A DNA stretch of 64,000 nucleotides from Candidatus Nitrotoga fabula (GCF_905221025.1 NZ_CAJNBL010000010.1:28752-92751); one strand, 5' to 3'. Positions 1-11,107 are shown, numbered from the stretch's first letter. Notes: a model not told the origin generated them from the letters alone. A program made the numbers and translations.

Positions 1-274
1 ATGTACAAAATTCACGAATTGTGTTGTTATCACCAATTTCCAGCCGAGTCGGCTCCCCTGCGTATTTCTTGTCCTGCGGGATTTCACCCAGCGAACAGAA
101 CTGAAAAATACGGTTGTTCTTCCCAATTCTGGTATGCCCGTCGATCACAACATGAGGGCCAATATGCGTATTTTCGCCAATCTCGACATGCTGACCAATG
201 ATTGAATATGCACCTACCTCAACATTGTTTGCCAGTTTAGCGTCCGGATGGATAAGAGCCGTCGGATGATGCAT
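1..274 (-). CDS. lpxA: UDP-N-acetylglucosamine acyltransferase LpxA, N-terminal part (cut by window edge)
   Basis: LpxA transfers a 3-hydroxyacyl chain from acyl carrier protein to UDP-GlcNAc, the first step of lipid A synthesis in the cytoplasm. Only the first 91 codons are present; the gene runs off the left edge. The translation begins [14 protein letters not shown] and continues with left-handed beta-helix hexapeptide repeats ([13 protein letters not shown], then IGKNNRIF), the usual LpxA N-terminus. The start ATG shares its first base with the last base of the fabZ stop (TAATG), so the two genes are probably translationally coupled. The order lpxD-fabZ-lpxA is the classic proteobacterial arrangement. 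Identity is sure; the C-terminus, including the catalytic His, lies outside the window. Confidence 0.95.
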   Translation of the reverse strand, partial: MHHPTALIHPDAKLANNVEVGAYSIIGQHVEIGENTHIGPHVVIDGHTRIGKNNRIFQFCSLGEIPQDKKYAGEPTRLEIGDNNTIREFCT

Positions 275-726
275 TACAGTTCACGCACTGTACACATTAA
301 TTCGGCCTCTGCCACTGTCTGCCCGTCAACTTCGGCAGCAGTGGAAAATTTCCACAAACCACGCATATTTCGAATAAACGATGCTTTCAGTATTAACTGA
401 TCCCCTGCAGTTACCGGCTTTTTGAAACGCGCTCCATCAATACCGACAAAATAATACGCCGACTTGTCGTCCGGTCTGGAATCCCTTGTCTTGAATGCGA
501 GAATAATCGCAGCCTGTGCCATCGCCTCAATGGTCAATACCCCAGGCATGACCGGATGATGCGGAAAATGACCGCCAAAAAATGGTTCATTGATCGTAAC
601 ATTTTTAACAGCCACGATATCCTTGCCAGGCTCGCACGACAACACGCGATCAACCAGCAAAAAAGGGAATCGATGCGGCAAATATTTCAGAACCTCGTAT
701 ATATCCATTTGAGTGTCCGTGCTCAT
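274..726 (-). CDS. fabZ: 3-hydroxyacyl-[acyl-carrier-protein] dehydratase FabZ
   Basis: FabZ dehydrates 3-hydroxyacyl-ACP to trans-2-enoyl-ACP in fatty acid elongation and competes with LpxA and LpxD for the same substrate pool. The 150-residue protein has the usual length and a hot-dog fold. The active-site block [14 protein letters not shown] (about residues 51-64) holds the catalytic His, and the following EAMAQAA holds the catalytic Glu. It starts 4 bp inside the end of lpxD (ATGA overlap) and ends on the first base of lpxA, so it sits in a tightly coupled lipid A and fatty acid block. Nothing unusual was seen. Confidence 0.97.
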   Translation of the reverse strand: MSTDTQMDIYEVLKYLPHRFPFLLVDRVLSCEPGKDIVAVKNVTINEPFFGGHFPHHPVMPGVLTIEAMAQAAIILAFKTRDSRPDDKSAYYFVGIDGARFKKPVTAGDQLILKASFIRNMRGLWKFSTAAEVDGQTVAEAELMCTVREL

Positions 727-1766
727 GAACCTTCCTTCCTCAATGTTTCCACCTCATGCTGCAGTGCTTTCAGTTTATTTGCCAGTTCATCCAGATGGCG
801 CAGCTGAGCCGCATTTTTGCGCCACGTCTCATGCGAACTGAATGGAAAAATTCCAGTGTAGGTACCGGGCTCACGAATGGATTTTCCGATCATCGTATAA
901 GAAGAGATCTCTACATGATCCCCGATCTGGGTATGCCCCAGAATACCAGTGCCGCCACCAATTCGACAATGACGCCCAATAACCGCGCTCCCTGCTATCC
1001 CCACACATCCGGCAATGGCGGTATGGGCGCCGATACGGACATTGTGCGCCACCTGAATCAGGTTATCCAGCTTGACCCCTTCCTCAATCACAGTGTCGTC
1101 CAGTGCTCCACGGTCTATGGTTGTATTCGCACCGATTTCCACATCGTCACCGATAACCACACGTCCGATCTGGGGAATTTTCAGCCAGCGGCCTTTATCC
1201 ATGGCCAGACCAAATCCATCCCCGCCAATGACCACACCAGAGTGTACAATCACCCTGCTTCCCAGTATACAATTGCTATATACCACCACATGTGGATGCA
1301 GAAGAGTATTGTCCTCTATGACTACCCTAGAGCCAATGCAACATCCTGCCATTACCGCACTGCCAGCCCCTACCCTGGAATCTGCTCCGACTACCACATT
1401 CGGACCAATATAGGCCCCAGGGTCAATATACGCACTTTCTTCAATCACAGCACTGGGATGAATACCGGAAGTGACTGGATCCGGAGGATTCAGGAAGGCT
1501 GAAACCTTAGCAAAATAAAGATAAGGATTATCGCTGACAATACGGGGCAGCTGCGTTGATTCCGCATCTGCCGCACCGACTATAATTGCGCTGGCACCGG
1601 TACTGGCCAAGAACGGGCGATATTTACCACTTGCCAGAAAGGTAAGATGTCCTGCCTGCGCGTTTTCCAGCGTAGCAATTTGATGAATGACTGCCTCGGA
1701 ATCCCCCAGCAATCGGCCTCCGAAGCGCTTTGCTATTTCATTAAGACTATATTCCGCCCTCTTCAT
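723..1766 (-). CDS. lpxD: UDP-3-O-acylglucosamine N-acyltransferase LpxD
   Basis: LpxD adds the second 3-hydroxyacyl chain, at the 2-amino group of UDP-3-O-acylglucosamine, in lipid A synthesis. The 347 residues show a short N-terminal uridine-binding domain (about 1-100). A long hexapeptide-repeat beta-helix follows (about 100-310), containing [17 protein letters not shown] and [10 protein letters not shown]; the His of the last motif is the expected catalytic residue. A short C-terminal helix ([18 protein letters not shown]) follows. The gene overlaps fabZ by 4 bp and lies 24 bp after skp. The start ATG has no strong ribosome site, so it is probably read through from upstream. Confidence 0.97.
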   Translation of the reverse strand: MKRAEYSLNEIAKRFGGRLLGDSEAVIHQIATLENAQAGHLTFLASGKYRPFLASTGASAIIVGAADAESTQLPRIVSDNPYLYFAKVSAFLNPPDPVTSGIHPSAVIEESAYIDPGAYIGPNVVVGADSRVGAGSAVMAGCCIGSRVVIEDNTLLHPHVVVYSNCILGSRVIVHSGVVIGGDGFGLAMDKGRWLKIPQIGRVVIGDDVEIGANTTIDRGALDDTVIEEGVKLDNLIQVAHNVRIGAHTAIAGCVGIAGSAVIGRHCRIGGGTGILGHTQIGDHVEISSYTMIGKSIREPGTYTGIFPFSSHETWRKNAAQLRHLDELANKLKALQHEVETLRKEGS

Positions 1767-1790
1767 AGAATTCTGGCAGCTTGCGACACT

Positions 1791-2294
1791 TTATTTTTCA
1801 TTCGCCATATATTTCAGGACTTTTTCAGTAATATCAATATTGGGATTACGATACACCGCTTCTTGCAAAATCAGATCATATTTTTCTTTTTCTGCCAGGG
1901 TCTGAATGGCTTTATTGGCATGTTCCAGAATAATTGCCATTTCTTCATTTTTACGCAGATTCAAATCTTCACTGAAGCTACGCTGCAGGCGCTGCAAATT
2001 CATATTCAGATTGGCCAATTCACGTTCCTTGTTACGTTTTTCAGCTTCCGGAACCGTCAATCCTTCCTTTTCTATGAAAGTCTGCAGATCTCTCCCCTGC
2101 TTGATCATTTTTTTGATCTCCTGGTCACGTGCAGAAAATTCCTTCTCGATTCGTTTTTCTGCCTTCACAGCAGGAGCAGATTCGCGCAGAACACGCTCGG
2201 TATTGACTATGCCAACCCGAAAATCAGCCGCAAATGACTGGGCACATCCAAGAACCAGCAATATATGTAAAAATTTTATTCCCGGAATTTTCAT
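1791..2294 (-). CDS. skp: Periplasmic OmpH/Skp family chaperone
   Basis: Skp-type chaperones trimerise and hold unfolded outer membrane proteins in the periplasm before delivery to the BAM complex. The 167-residue product starts with a signal peptide (about residues 1-22, ending AQSFA). It then shows the family opening FRVGIVNTERVLRESAPA, followed by a long charged helical hairpin (about 45-120) and the C-terminal KYDLILQEAVYRNPNIDITEKVLKYM. An AGGAG ribosome site lies just before the ATG. It sits between bamA and lpxD, the usual neighbourhood. Family membership is clear; chaperone function is inferred from it. Confidence 0.93.
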   Translation of the reverse strand: MKIPGIKFLHILLVLGCAQSFAADFRVGIVNTERVLRESAPAVKAEKRIEKEFSARDQEIKKMIKQGRDLQTFIEKEGLTVPEAEKRNKERELANLNMNLQRLQRSFSEDLNLRKNEEMAIILEHANKAIQTLAEKEKYDLILQEAVYRNPNIDITEKVLKYMANEK

Positions 2295-2325
2295 CTTTAT
2301 CTCCTAACCAAATTCCTAACCAAAT

Positions 2326-4614
2326 TTAAAATAGTGTGCCTAGCGTAAACTGGAACGCCTGCAGCCTATCACCCGGTTTCTCATTTAACGGCATCCCAAT
2401 GCTAACTTTAAGTGGCCCCATCGGTGATACCCATATGACGGCCAGACCCGTAGTATAACGCAAGTTGTCGGTTAATCCCGTTTCTGCCACGCCCCATACC
2501 GAACCGGCATCCACAAAAACACTCATGCGTACTGATCTGTCTTTTCCCATCCCAGGCATCGGAAATAACAACTCAGCATTTCCGATCAAACGTCTGGTTC
2601 CCCCCAAGGAATTATTGTAACCATTAGCGGTGTCGCGTGGTCCTAGGGCAAATGGTTTATACCCGCGCACCGAACCGGGCCCACCTGCATAAAAATTCTT
2701 GAAGAACGGCACGGGGTTGCCGCCATAACCGTCCGCGTATCCAGCTTCCCCATTGATCATGAAAGTGAAGTTATCGGTTATCGGATGAAACCAGGAATGC
2801 TGGTATGTAAGTTTATAAAATTGCTGATCCGCAACTGGCAAGGCAACTTCCACAAATGCACGCTGCACCATTCCTGCCGTAGTCCAAATGGCGCTGTCCC
2901 GGCTATCCTGACTCCAGCCAACGGAAGCCAGCAGATTGGTTGTGGAAGGGCCATAGAATTTTACATAGTCCTTCATCTGCGAAGAACTGAGCTCGGTGAG
3001 CGTCAGGTCAGTATTCTCTGCGGAGATGGCATAATGAGTATGCTCAAAATCGCTGATCGGCACACCAATACGCATCCCTCCTCCTATAGTAGAAGACAAG
3101 TATGGCGCAAGAGCAGTATATGTTGCATTTATATCCCGCTTAAAGATGTCAAATCCCTGACTGACTCCATTGTCAGTGTAATAAGGGTTCGTATAGGAAA
3201 GCGAATAGATTTGGTTAATTTTTCCGGTATTCACCTGGGCAGTCAGGTTCTTGCCTGTCCCGAATAAATTGCGCTGTGTTACCGAACCAGTGAATACCAG
3301 CCCAACAGTACTGGACATCCCTGCACCAATTGAAAAATTGCCCGTGGATTTTTCCTTTACGGTCATACTGACATCCAGCTGGTCATTGACGCCCGGCACA
3401 GGAAGAGTTTCAACATTCACTTCACTAAAGAAGTCCAGACGGTCTACTTTTTGCTTGGACCTCTTAATCTTGGCCGTTGAGTACCATGCGCCCTCCATTT
3501 GGCGGAATTCACGCCTGATTACTTCATCACGGGTTTTAGTATTCCCTGAAATATCAATATGCCGCACATAAGCTCTAGATCCAGGATCGACCATAAAGGT
3601 AAATCCAACTTGATGTTTTTCTTTATTCACATCCGGAACCGCATTGACATTCGCAAAGGCATAACCATCCTCACCAAGACGGTCACTGATTTGCTTGCTC
3701 GAGTCGGTCAGTTCTTTCCGGGAAAAAACATCACCCGTTTTTATCTTGATTAATTTACGTGCCTCTTCATGAGACAAGATATTCTCGGGCCCTGCCACGT
3801 TTACCTCGGAAACAGAATACTTGGGGCCCTCTGTCAGATTAACCGTAATGTAGATATGCTCTTTATCCGGCGTGATAGATACCTGGGTGGAATCTATCGA
3901 AAACTCGAGATACCCCGAATCCAGATAAAAAGAACGTATGGATTCCAGATCAGCAGACAGTTTCTGTTTGGAATATTGATCGTTTTTCGTAAACCAGCTG
4001 ATCCAGTTTGGTGTATCCAGTTGCATCAGGCTCCTCAGTTTTTTTTCACTGAAAGCACGATTGCCAATAATGTTAATATTCTTGATCTTGGAAGTTTCAC
4101 CTTCTGTCACATTAAAAACGAGAGCAACACGATTACGGTCGAGCTCGGTAACAGAGGTATTGACTAACACACCGTATTTCCCTTTAGCCACGTACTGGCG
4201 CTTAAGTTCCTGCTCAGCCTTATCCAGCGCAGATTTGTCGAAAATACGACCATCCGCCAATCCAAGTGATTTCAGATTTTCACGCAAGGTATCCTTTGGG
4301 ATATCTTTGACGCCGTTAATTTCAACACTGGCAATGGATGGACGTTCGTTCACCAGAACGATTAACACGCCTTGCCTCACTTCAAGGCGAACATCCTTGA
4401 AAAAACCGGTCGCAAACAAAGCACGGATTGCAGCTGCTGCATGCTCATCATCCAGTGTGTCACCAACCTTGACCGGCAAATAGCTGAATACCGTTCCTGC
4501 TTCTGTTCGTTGTATCCCTTCAACACGAATATCTTTCACCTCGAAGGGCTCGATAGCCTTGGCAGACACAGTAGATAAAAGCAGCACCAGGCCCGCTAGA
4601 ATTTTTAATTTCAT
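2326..4614 (-). CDS. bamA: Outer membrane protein assembly factor BamA
   Basis: BamA is the essential core of the machine that folds beta-barrel proteins into the outer membrane. The 762-residue precursor has a signal peptide (1-20) and then five POTRA domains to about residue 420, starting FEVKDIRVEGIQRTEAGTV. A 16-strand barrel follows. Its conserved loop 6 VRGYKPFALGPR lies near residue 655, and the barrel ends in the C-terminal aromatic signature (FTLGTLF). Length is close to the family norm. It lies between rseP and skp, linking it with envelope stress control and periplasmic chaperoning. No strong ribosome site precedes the ATG; only a weak AGGTTGA is visible. Confidence 0.98.
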   Translation of the reverse strand: MKLKILAGLVLLLSTVSAKAIEPFEVKDIRVEGIQRTEAGTVFSYLPVKVGDTLDDEHAAAAIRALFATGFFKDVRLEVRQGVLIVLVNERPSIASVEINGVKDIPKDTLRENLKSLGLADGRIFDKSALDKAEQELKRQYVAKGKYGVLVNTSVTELDRNRVALVFNVTEGETSKIKNINIIGNRAFSEKKLRSLMQLDTPNWISWFTKNDQYSKQKLSADLESIRSFYLDSGYLEFSIDSTQVSITPDKEHIYITVNLTEGPKYSVSEVNVAGPENILSHEEARKLIKIKTGDVFSRKELTDSSKQISDRLGEDGYAFANVNAVPDVNKEKHQVGFTFMVDPGSRAYVRHIDISGNTKTRDEVIRREFRQMEGAWYSTAKIKRSKQKVDRLDFFSEVNVETLPVPGVNDQLDVSMTVKEKSTGNFSIGAGMSSTVGLVFTGSVTQRNLFGTGKNLTAQVNTGKINQIYSLSYTNPYYTDNGVSQGFDIFKRDINATYTALAPYLSSTIGGGMRIGVPISDFEHTHYAISAENTDLTLTELSSSQMKDYVKFYGPSTTNLLASVGWSQDSRDSAIWTTAGMVQRAFVEVALPVADQQFYKLTYQHSWFHPITDNFTFMINGEAGYADGYGGNPVPFFKNFYAGGPGSVRGYKPFALGPRDTANGYNNSLGGTRRLIGNAELLFPMPGMGKDRSVRMSVFVDAGSVWGVAETGLTDNLRYTTGLAVIWVSPMGPLKVSIGMPLNEKPGDRLQAFQFTLGTLF

Positions 4615-4627
4615 TTATTGTTTCAAC

Positions 4628-5980
4628 CTAAAACAGGCGGCTAATGTCGTTCAAGAATGCTAGAGCCATTAAGGTAACAAGTAATGCAATGCCAATTTTC
4701 TGTCCGACAATCCATGCATTGTCAGACATTGGACTACCCTTGATCAGCTCAACAGTATAATACAGCAAATGCCCTCCATCCAATAAGGGAATGGGAAGCA
4801 AATTCAATACTCCCAGACTAATGCTTATCAGCGCAAGAAAATTTACATATGCAACCAGGCCCATTTGTACAGACTGACCGGCATAATCGGCAATGGTTAT
4901 CGGACCGCTCAGATTTTTCAGCGACATTTGTCCTGTTACCATTTTTCCTAACGCCTTCAAGCTAACTTTGGCAATTTCCAGTGTTTTACGTGCCGCATGA
5001 AACAAAGCCGGAAGCGGTGCATAACGTACTTCCTCCATTAATAAATCAAATTCCCGACGGTCTACGTAAGGCGCAGCACCAATCTTTCCCACTGTCATAT
5101 TTTCTTCACTGATTACTTCCGGAGTTAGGTGAAATACCGATATATTCCCGTTCCGCTCAATTTCCAGTTGCAGTGGCTTTCCTGGATGACTACGCACTTC
5201 TTGCACCAGTTCATTCCAGCTCTCCATGTACTTGCCATCCACACGCAGAATTTTATCTTTCGGAAGTAGTCCGGCACGCTGAGCAACCCCATCTTTTACC
5301 AGATCACCGATCACAGGAGGAATCAAAGGCTGGTAAGGCTGCAGGCCAAGTGCCTGCAAAAAATTCTCCCCCAATGCATCCGGAGTCAGCCCCTCCAGAT
5401 TGAGCAAGTGCCTGACTGTATCTCCTTCTTGGGTTCGTACTTCAATCCGTGCTTCAGGTACTCCCTCTAATGCAAGATCCAACAGCATCCAGCTGACCTG
5501 CTCCCAACCCAGAACAGGTTGTTCATTGATGCTGACGATGGTTTCATGTGACTGGAGCTGCGCTGCTGCCGCCGCAGTATCCGGCACTACCTCTCCAATC
5601 ACAGGTTTGAGGGTTGGCACTCCATAAATAAATAGTGCCCAGAACATCATAATGGCCAACAGGAGATTGGCGACAGGTCCGGCAACGACGATAGCCATCC
5701 GCCGCAGTACAGGCTGACGGTTGAACGCGAGATTCAGCTCATGGGCCGGCACCTTCCCCTCTCGTTCATCCAGCATTTTCACATAGCCACCCAAGGGGAT
5801 CGCGGAAACCACCCAGTCCGTATCGCTATTTGCAAAGCGCTTGGTAAACAGCACCTTGCCAAATCCAACCGAAAAACGCAATACCTTGACCCCGCACATT
5901 CTGGCCACCCAATAATGTCCCAATTCATGGAACACAACCAGAATTACAATGGCCGTTATAAACGCCAGAAGTGTGGTCAC
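4628..5980 (-). CDS. rseP: Site-2 zinc metalloprotease RseP
   Basis: RseP cleaves anti-sigma factor RseA inside the inner membrane to release the envelope-stress sigma factor, and also clears signal-peptide remnants. The 450-residue protein has the zinc motif HELGH in the first membrane helix (about residues 18-22), two central PDZ domains (about 115-310) and the C-terminal [12 protein letters not shown] motif with the third zinc ligand. The likely start is a GTG overlapping the dxr stop by four bases (GTGA), which suggests translational coupling. bamA follows 13 bp downstream. The rseA and rpoE partners are not in the window. Confidence 0.97.
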   Translation of the reverse strand: MTTLLAFITAIVILVVFHELGHYWVARMCGVKVLRFSVGFGKVLFTKRFANSDTDWVVSAIPLGGYVKMLDEREGKVPAHELNLAFNRQPVLRRMAIVVAGPVANLLLAIMMFWALFIYGVPTLKPVIGEVVPDTAAAAAQLQSHETIVSINEQPVLGWEQVSWMLLDLALEGVPEARIEVRTQEGDTVRHLLNLEGLTPDALGENFLQALGLQPYQPLIPPVIGDLVKDGVAQRAGLLPKDKILRVDGKYMESWNELVQEVRSHPGKPLQLEIERNGNISVFHLTPEVISEENMTVGKIGAAPYVDRREFDLLMEEVRYAPLPALFHAARKTLEIAKVSLKALGKMVTGQMSLKNLSGPITIADYAGQSVQMGLVAYVNFLALISISLGVLNLLPIPLLDGGHLLYYTVELIKGSPMSDNAWIVGQKIGIALLVTLMALAFLNDISRLF

Positions 5981-7185
5981 GAAACGAAACTCGCAGACTG
6001 GATCAATTCGTTGGCCATCATGCGCGCAGCTGCATCAGCTGCAAGCACATCCTCCAGCACATCGACTTCAGATACTGGCAAATTGGCCAGAACCTGTTCT
6101 ATTAAACGTGGAATAGCAAGAAAAGAAATACGCTTTTCCAGGAATGCAAACACAGCCACCTCATTGGCTGCATTCAACACCGCAGGGGATGTCCCACCTG
6201 TTCGCAGCGCTTGATAGGCCAAACCAAGACCCGGGAAACGTACCAAATCCGGGGCAATAAAATTGAATGTAGCCACCTTAAACAAATCCAATGGTTCCAC
6301 ACCAGCTTCAATTCGTTCTGGATAGGCAAGCCCATAGGCAATCGGCGTCCGCATGTCTGGATTACCCAGCTGCGCCAGCACCGAACCATCCACATACTGC
6401 ACAAGCGAATGAATAATGCTTTGAGGATGCACAACGACCTGGATCGCCTCGGCGGGAGCATTAAAAAGCCAGTAAGCCTCAATCACTTCCAGCCCTTTGT
6501 TGATCATGGTGGCGGAATCAACTGAAATCTTGCGCCCCATTGCCCAGTTGGGATGTGCGCATGCTTGCTCCGGTGTAACATGTCGCAACGCGGACAACGT
6601 ACTATTAAAGAAAGGGCCGCCCGATGCAGTTAGCAAAATTTTACTGACCCCACTGGCAGCGAGGCTGTTCCCTCGGTAGCATGAATAATCATGTGGTAAC
6701 GCCTGAAAAATCGCATTATGCTCGCTATCAATCGGCAGCAGTGTGGCTCCATTTTTTTGCACTGCATCCATGAACACGCGCCCTGACATTACCAGCACTT
6801 CTTTGTTTGCCAAAAGAATTTTTTTACCGGCACGCGCAGCCGCCAATGTAGGACGCAAACCTGCAGCACCAACAATAGCTGCCATCACGGTATCAACCTC
6901 GGGCAACGATGCGACTTGTTCCAGTGCTTCAATACCGCATAACACCTCTACATCCAGTCCGGTTTCGGCAATGCGCTGCTCTAGGCGTGCAGCTGCTGCA
7001 TCATCCATCAATACGGCATAACGCGGAGAAAACCGGACACATTGATCAAACAGAACATCATCACGACTCTGTGCGGTCAACGCCTGTACCCGATATCGTT
7101 CCGAATGCCGGGCAACCACATCCAATGTGCTGGTTCCAATACTTCCGGTAGAACCCAGAATAGTCAGGTAACGAACTCCCATCAT
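5977..7185 (-). CDS. dxr: 1-deoxy-D-xylulose 5-phosphate reductoisomerase
   Basis: Dxr rearranges and reduces DXP to 2-C-methyl-D-erythritol 4-phosphate with NADPH, the committed step of the MEP isoprenoid pathway. The 402 residues begin with the NADPH-binding loop [15 protein letters not shown]. The conserved blocks [19 protein letters not shown] and [17 protein letters not shown] carry the metal and substrate ligands. Two ATG codons are adjacent at the start (ATGATG), the first overlapping the cdsA stop. Dxr supplies precursors for the neighbouring uppS and for the squalene genes hpnCDE elsewhere in the window; the latter link is inference. Confidence 0.98.
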   Translation of the reverse strand: MMGVRYLTILGSTGSIGTSTLDVVARHSERYRVQALTAQSRDDVLFDQCVRFSPRYAVLMDDAAAARLEQRIAETGLDVEVLCGIEALEQVASLPEVDTVMAAIVGAAGLRPTLAAARAGKKILLANKEVLVMSGRVFMDAVQKNGATLLPIDSEHNAIFQALPHDYSCYRGNSLAASGVSKILLTASGGPFFNSTLSALRHVTPEQACAHPNWAMGRKISVDSATMINKGLEVIEAYWLFNAPAEAIQVVVHPQSIIHSLVQYVDGSVLAQLGNPDMRTPIAYGLAYPERIEAGVEPLDLFKVATFNFIAPDLVRFPGLGLAYQALRTGGTSPAVLNAANEVAVFAFLEKRISFLAIPRLIEQVLANLPVSEVDVLEDVLAADAAARMMANELIQSASFVS

Positions 7186-8015
7186 GCGAGCCTTTGATAC
7201 AGCATCAGCATTGCTGCCAATGGTAATGTGGAGGTCAATGCATCAATGCGGTCCAGCAATCCGCCGTGGCCAGGCAATAACGCACCACTATCCTTGACAC
7301 CAGCCTGTCGCTTCATGGCCGATTCGAACAAGTCTCCGATAACCGCCAATCCTACCCATCCCCACGCAGCCATCAATACTCCAGGCATAGCCCCGTTAAT
7401 AACAGAAAAATCCATCTTCCAGGCAATCAGTAACACATAAACCGTTACCCCAATCAACGCACCCAGCACTCCCTCCCATGTTTTACCGGGGCTAACATTA
7501 GGCGCAAGCTTGTGCTTGCCAAATTTGCGTCCACTGAAATAAGCAGAAGTGTCAGCTACCCATACCAGCCCCATAACTGCCAGCAACCACCAGGGACCTT
7601 GCTCACGCAAATCAATCATCGCCAAACCAGTCGGAATCAGAATGATCCACCCAACCAGCATTAACAAAAACGGTATGTGTACTTGCCAAGCAGCATACAA
7701 CCAAAGAGGAACAATAATCAGCCATAGCAACGCTGACATCCCGTATATCAGGAAATGCAACGGTTCTTGCAGGATTGGATAGTATATGTCAAACCATACG
7801 ATAAGCCCCATCATGAAGATGGTCAGCCACAGGTAGGCATGAATACCCTGATTTGACAGCCTGGACAAACGAGCCCATTCCAATGCACCTTGCATTACCA
7901 TGATTAGTACCAGAACGGACCATCCTAAAGCAGGCAACAGAAAAAGAGCTGAAAGAAACAACACCAACAGCAGAATTGCTGTAATGGCACGTTGTTTAAT
8001 CACCTGTTCGACCAC
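7182..8015 (-). CDS. cdsA: Phosphatidate cytidylyltransferase CdsA
   Basis: CdsA makes CDP-diacylglycerol from phosphatidate and CTP in the inner membrane, feeding all phospholipid synthesis. The protein is a multi-span membrane protein with the signature [15 protein letters not shown] around the middle and the C-terminal CDP-alcohol block [18 protein letters not shown], then [16 protein letters not shown] place the start at a GTG at 8015, preceded by a strong GGAGGAGGG, giving 277 residues and a 20-bp overlap with uppS. An ATG at 8045 in the same frame would add ten polar residues and overlap uppS more. It is flanked by uppS and dxr. Confidence 0.95.
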   Translation of the reverse strand: MVEQVIKQRAITAILLLVLFLSALFLLPALGWSVLVLIMVMQGALEWARLSRLSNQGIHAYLWLTIFMMGLIVWFDIYYPILQEPLHFLIYGMSALLWLIIVPLWLYAAWQVHIPFLLMLVGWIILIPTGLAMIDLREQGPWWLLAVMGLVWVADTSAYFSGRKFGKHKLAPNVSPGKTWEGVLGALIGVTVYVLLIAWKMDFSVINGAMPGVLMAAWGWVGLAVIGDLFESAMKRQAGVKDSGALLPGHGGLLDRIDALTSTLPLAAMLMLYQRLA

Positions 8016-8775
8016 TTTGCATTCCCTCCTCCCGGACCTGCTCACTAGTGCGGCCGAACCGACGTTCGCGCTCGCGATAGGAGTGGATTGCCAACTTCAA
8101 TGCCTCGGCATCGAAGGATGGCCACAAAATATCGGTGAAATACAATTCGGTATAGGCCAACTGCCATAACATGAAATTACTAATTCGCTTTTCACCACCA
8201 GTGCGAATGAACAAATCCGGCTCGGGTGCATAGCTAATGGAAAGATAGGCCTCTAGATCTTCCTCTTTAAAACGGTTCATCCGCTCCGGGTGTGCTTGCA
8301 ACATTTTCTGCATGGCTTGCATTACATCCCAGCGGCCACCGTAATCTGCAGCAACCGTGAGTGTCAAGCTGGAATTATTTGATGTTAATTGCTCCGCATC
8401 ACTAATGCGTCGCTTGAGATTTTCATCAAAGCGGCTTCGATCGCCTATTACTTTTAATCGAATGTCATTTTCATGTAATTTTGATACTTCTCGTTCAAGC
8501 ATTTTGAGAAAAAGTTGCATCAGAAAAGAAACCTCTTCCTGCGGACGCCGCCAATTCTCACTGCTGAAAGCGAACAGGGTCAAATAGCTTACCCCAAGTT
8601 CACGGCATTCTTTCACAATCTCGCGCACTGTTTCCATACCTCGCTGATGACCCGCAACGCGAGGCAAAAATCGCTGTTTCGCCCAGCGACCGTTGCCATC
8701 CATGATAATGGCAATATGACATGGTATTGGATTTGTATTTGGAACGGCGCGTGCAGAGCTCTGAAATAACGCCAT
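7996..8775 (-). CDS. uppS: Undecaprenyl diphosphate synthase (cis-prenyltransferase)
   Basis: UppS extends farnesyl diphosphate by eight cis additions to C55 undecaprenyl diphosphate, the lipid carrier for peptidoglycan and LPS. From the ATG at 8775 the product is 259 residues, the usual length. The catalytic motif IIMDGNGRWAKQR then places its Asp at position 26, as in the E. coli enzyme. The C-terminal FIRTGGEKRISNFMLWQ and LYFTDILWP blocks are also typical. A longer reading from 8844 would add 23 residues upstream of the normal N-terminus. The gene lies between frr and cdsA in the standard order. Confidence 0.96.
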   Translation of the reverse strand: MALFQSSARAVPNTNPIPCHIAIIMDGNGRWAKQRFLPRVAGHQRGMETVREIVKECRELGVSYLTLFAFSSENWRRPQEEVSFLMQLFLKMLEREVSKLHENDIRLKVIGDRSRFDENLKRRISDAEQLTSNNSSLTLTVAADYGGRWDVMQAMQKMLQAHPERMNRFKEEDLEAYLSISYAPEPDLFIRTGGEKRISNFMLWQLAYTELYFTDILWPSFDAEALKLAIHSYRERERRFGRTSEQVREEGMQSGRTGD

Positions 8776-8878
8776 CACGACTCTCTGGAAGAATCTTGGG
8801 ACACCTGCAACCTTGTGAATCTCACAAGTGAGCAATCTGCCCACTTTTTCATGATATACGCCCCATATAACAATATGG

Positions 8879-9436
8879 CTAAACTGCCATCAGATCTGCT
8901 TCTTTTAATTGCAGCAGCTTATCCACTTCTGCTACAAAATGATCCGTAAGTTTCTGCACCTCATCTTGCCCACGGTGTTCTTCATCCGTACTAATCTCTT
9001 TATCCTTGATCATTTTTTTAAGTTGCTCATTGGCATCCCGACGTATATTACGTATGGCAACCTTGGCGTTCTCTGACTCGCCACGCACAATTTTTATCAA
9101 ATCGCGACGACGCTCTTCAGTCAGCATTGGCATGGGAATCCGGATCAAATCTCCATGAGTCGCCGGATTCAATCCAAGATCCGCGGAGCGGATCGCTTTT
9201 TCAATCGCAGCTATCATATTTTTCTCCCATGGTTGCACTCCGATTGTCCTGGCATCAATCAGCGTTACATTGGCAACCTGACTAATCAATATTGGATTGC
9301 CATAATATTCCACTGTCACATGATCCAGAATACCCGTATGTGCCCTACCGGTTCGCACCTTACTAAAATCCGCCTTAAGCGTTTCTAACGATTTTGCCAT
9401 TTTCTGCTCAGCATTTTTTTTGACAGCAGCAATCAT
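8879..9436 (-). CDS. frr: Ribosome recycling factor
   Basis: RRF splits post-termination ribosomes together with EF-G. The ATG at 9436 is preceded by an AGAGGGG ribosome site and gives 185 residues, the exact family length; a longer in-frame reading from 9487 would overlap pyrH. Domain I is the three-helix bundle containing [20 protein letters not shown] and the C-terminal [18 protein letters not shown], followed by [14 protein letters not shown]. Domain II carries [14 protein letters not shown]. The gene follows pyrH by 16 bp in the rpsB-tsf-pyrH-frr cluster. Confidence 0.98.
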   Translation of the reverse strand: MIAAVKKNAEQKMAKSLETLKADFSKVRTGRAHTGILDHVTVEYYGNPILISQVANVTLIDARTIGVQPWEKNMIAAIEKAIRSADLGLNPATHGDLIRIPMPMLTEERRRDLIKIVRGESENAKVAIRNIRRDANEQLKKMIKDKEISTDEEHRGQDEVQKLTDHFVAEVDKLLQLKEADLMAV

Positions 9437-9452
9437 CCCCTCTTGTCCTCTC

Positions 9453-10175
9453 TCAATAACAATGTACCAGCGTTCCCTCATCCTCACCCATCACTACTCT
9501 CTTCAGTGCATCATGCTTGAATATACTGAATACAATTATAGGCAAGCGCTGGTCGCGGCATAAAGTCAGTGCCGTCGCATCCATGACCTTGAAATTTTTA
9601 CTTATCGCTTCATCGAAACTCACTTTCTGATAACGAACAGCAGCAGGATCCAGCTTCGGATCAGCGGTATAAACCCCGTCCACCTTAGTCGCCTTAATGA
9701 CCACCTCCGCATCCATTTCTACGCCACGCAGTGCTGCGGCAGTATCGGTAGTGAAGAATGGATTTCCTGTACCTGCAGCAAATATCACCACTTTTCCATC
9801 TTCCAGGTAACGCAATGCCTTGCCCCTGATAAACGGTTCAGCAACCTGCTCCAAATTAAGCGCCGATTGCACCCGGCAGTCCAAACCAGAGCGTTTCATC
9901 GCGTCCTGCAAAGCCATGGCATTCATCACGGTGGCCAGCATTCCCATATAATCAGCAGTTGCACGATCCATTCCTTCCGCGGCAGGGGCAACCCCACGGA
10001 AGATGTTGCCACCACCAATCACGACCGCCACCTGTATACCCAGACCGACCACCTCGCCAATTTCTCTGACGATACGTTCAATCACTGCTCGATTGATACC
10101 ATGAGTGTCATCGCCCATTAGTGCTTCCCCTGACAGTTTCAGGAGAATTCGCTTATATACTGGAACGACTGACAT
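9453..10175 (-). CDS. pyrH: Uridylate kinase
   Basis: PyrH phosphorylates UMP to UDP with ATP; it is a hexameric enzyme of the amino acid kinase fold, activated by GTP and inhibited by UTP in proteobacteria. The 240 residues contain [14 protein letters not shown] at the N-terminus, GGGNIFRG for phosphate binding, the GMLATVMNA helix and [12 protein letters not shown], all diagnostic. It follows tsf by 4 bp and precedes frr by 16 bp. The nearby CTP synthase gene at the far right of the window acts later in the same pathway but is not linked. Confidence 0.98.
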   Translation of the reverse strand: MSVVPVYKRILLKLSGEALMGDDTHGINRAVIERIVREIGEVVGLGIQVAVVIGGGNIFRGVAPAAEGMDRATADYMGMLATVMNAMALQDAMKRSGLDCRVQSALNLEQVAEPFIRGKALRYLEDGKVVIFAAGTGNPFFTTDTAAALRGVEMDAEVVIKATKVDGVYTADPKLDPAAVRYQKVSFDEAISKNFKVMDATALTLCRDQRLPIIVFSIFKHDALKRVVMGEDEGTLVHCY

Positions 10176-10179
10176 TTAT

Positions 10180-11058
10180 TTATACTTTCGCAGCAGCGGC
10201 AACTTCTGCAGCATAATCCACGGCCACTTTTTCTATGCCTTCGCCCACCACAAACACCTGAAAAGCATTAACCCTCGCCCCACGATTAGCCAACAATTTT
10301 TCCACCAGAATATCTGGATCCTTTACAAAGGGCTGACCAAGAAGCGTAACTTCAGACAAGTATTTAGCAATACGTCCCTCCACCATCTTTTCAACGATAT
10401 TGGCTGGCTTGCCGCTTTCTGCCGCCTGAGCGGTGTAAACCTTGCGTTCAGTATCGAGAAGATCCTGGGACACCTGATCCTTCGATACACAAATCGGCTT
10501 GCTTGCAGCAATATGCATAGCCAAATCCTTGGCCAATGCATCATCACCACCGCTCAGATCCAGCAGCACTCCAATTTTGCTACCATGCAGATAAGTTGCC
10601 AGCTTACCTTCCGTACTGAAACGGACAAACCGGCGCACAGTGACATTCTCCCCCAGTTTCATAACCAGAGTCTTGCGTGCATCTTCCACTGTTTCTCCAC
10701 CAGCCAGCACAACAGAAGCCAACGCTTCACTATCCTGCGGGTTGTTTTGTGTGGCAGCCTGGGCCACACTATTTGCAAACTCTACGAAATTATCATTTTT
10801 CGCCATGAAATCCGTTTCGCAATTCACTTCAACCAACGCACCTGTCTTTCCGTCCGCACTGATATAGGCACTCACTATACCCTCGGCAGCGACGCGCGAG
10901 GCTGCCTTGCCGGCCTTGACACCACTTTTAATGCGCAACAATTCTTCGGCTGCCTTGAAATCTCCACCAGTTTCAACAAGCGCCTTCTTACATTCCATCA
11001 TACCGAGACCAGTTACCTCACGTAAATCCTTTACCATCCCTGCGGTAATTTCCGCCAT
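10180..11058 (-). CDS. tsf: Elongation factor Ts
   Basis: EF-Ts is the nucleotide exchange factor for EF-Tu. The 292-residue protein has the N-terminal UBA-like domain with [19 protein letters not shown], then the core domain with [14 protein letters not shown], which contacts the EF-Tu magnesium site. The C-terminal end contains [20 protein letters not shown]. An AAGGAG ribosome site sits 7 bases before the ATG. It is separated from rpsB by 65 bp that hold a terminator-like hairpin (11083-11107), which probably tunes the S2 to EF-Ts ratio. Confidence 0.98.
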   Translation of the reverse strand: MAEITAGMVKDLREVTGLGMMECKKALVETGGDFKAAEELLRIKSGVKAGKAASRVAAEGIVSAYISADGKTGALVEVNCETDFMAKNDNFVEFANSVAQAATQNNPQDSEALASVVLAGGETVEDARKTLVMKLGENVTVRRFVRFSTEGKLATYLHGSKIGVLLDLSGGDDALAKDLAMHIAASKPICVSKDQVSQDLLDTERKVYTAQAAESGKPANIVEKMVEGRIAKYLSEVTLLGQPFVKDPDILVEKLLANRGARVNAFQVFVVGEGIEKVAVDYAAEVAAAAKV

Positions 11059-11082
11059 TTCCAGCTCCTTGAAAACATAACC

Positions 11083-11107
11083 AAAAAAAGGGGCTTTCGC
11101 CCCTTTT
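11083..11107 (-). terminator. Intercistronic hairpin between rpsB and tsf
   Basis: On the minus strand a 9-bp perfect stem (AAAAGGGGC with GCCCCTTTT, 4-base loop) is followed by a run of T residues, the form of an intrinsic terminator. It lies after rpsB and before tsf, so it is likely a partial terminator or attenuator rather than a full stop, because tsf has no other obvious promoter. Confidence 0.75.

Noticed and set aside
756..1502. 248-codon plus-strand frame opposite lpxD
   Set aside because: Antisense shadow; lpxD has clear hexapeptide repeats.
10105..11025. Long plus-strand frame opposite tsf
   Set aside because: Shadow of a highly expressed ribosomal-operon gene; no family features.
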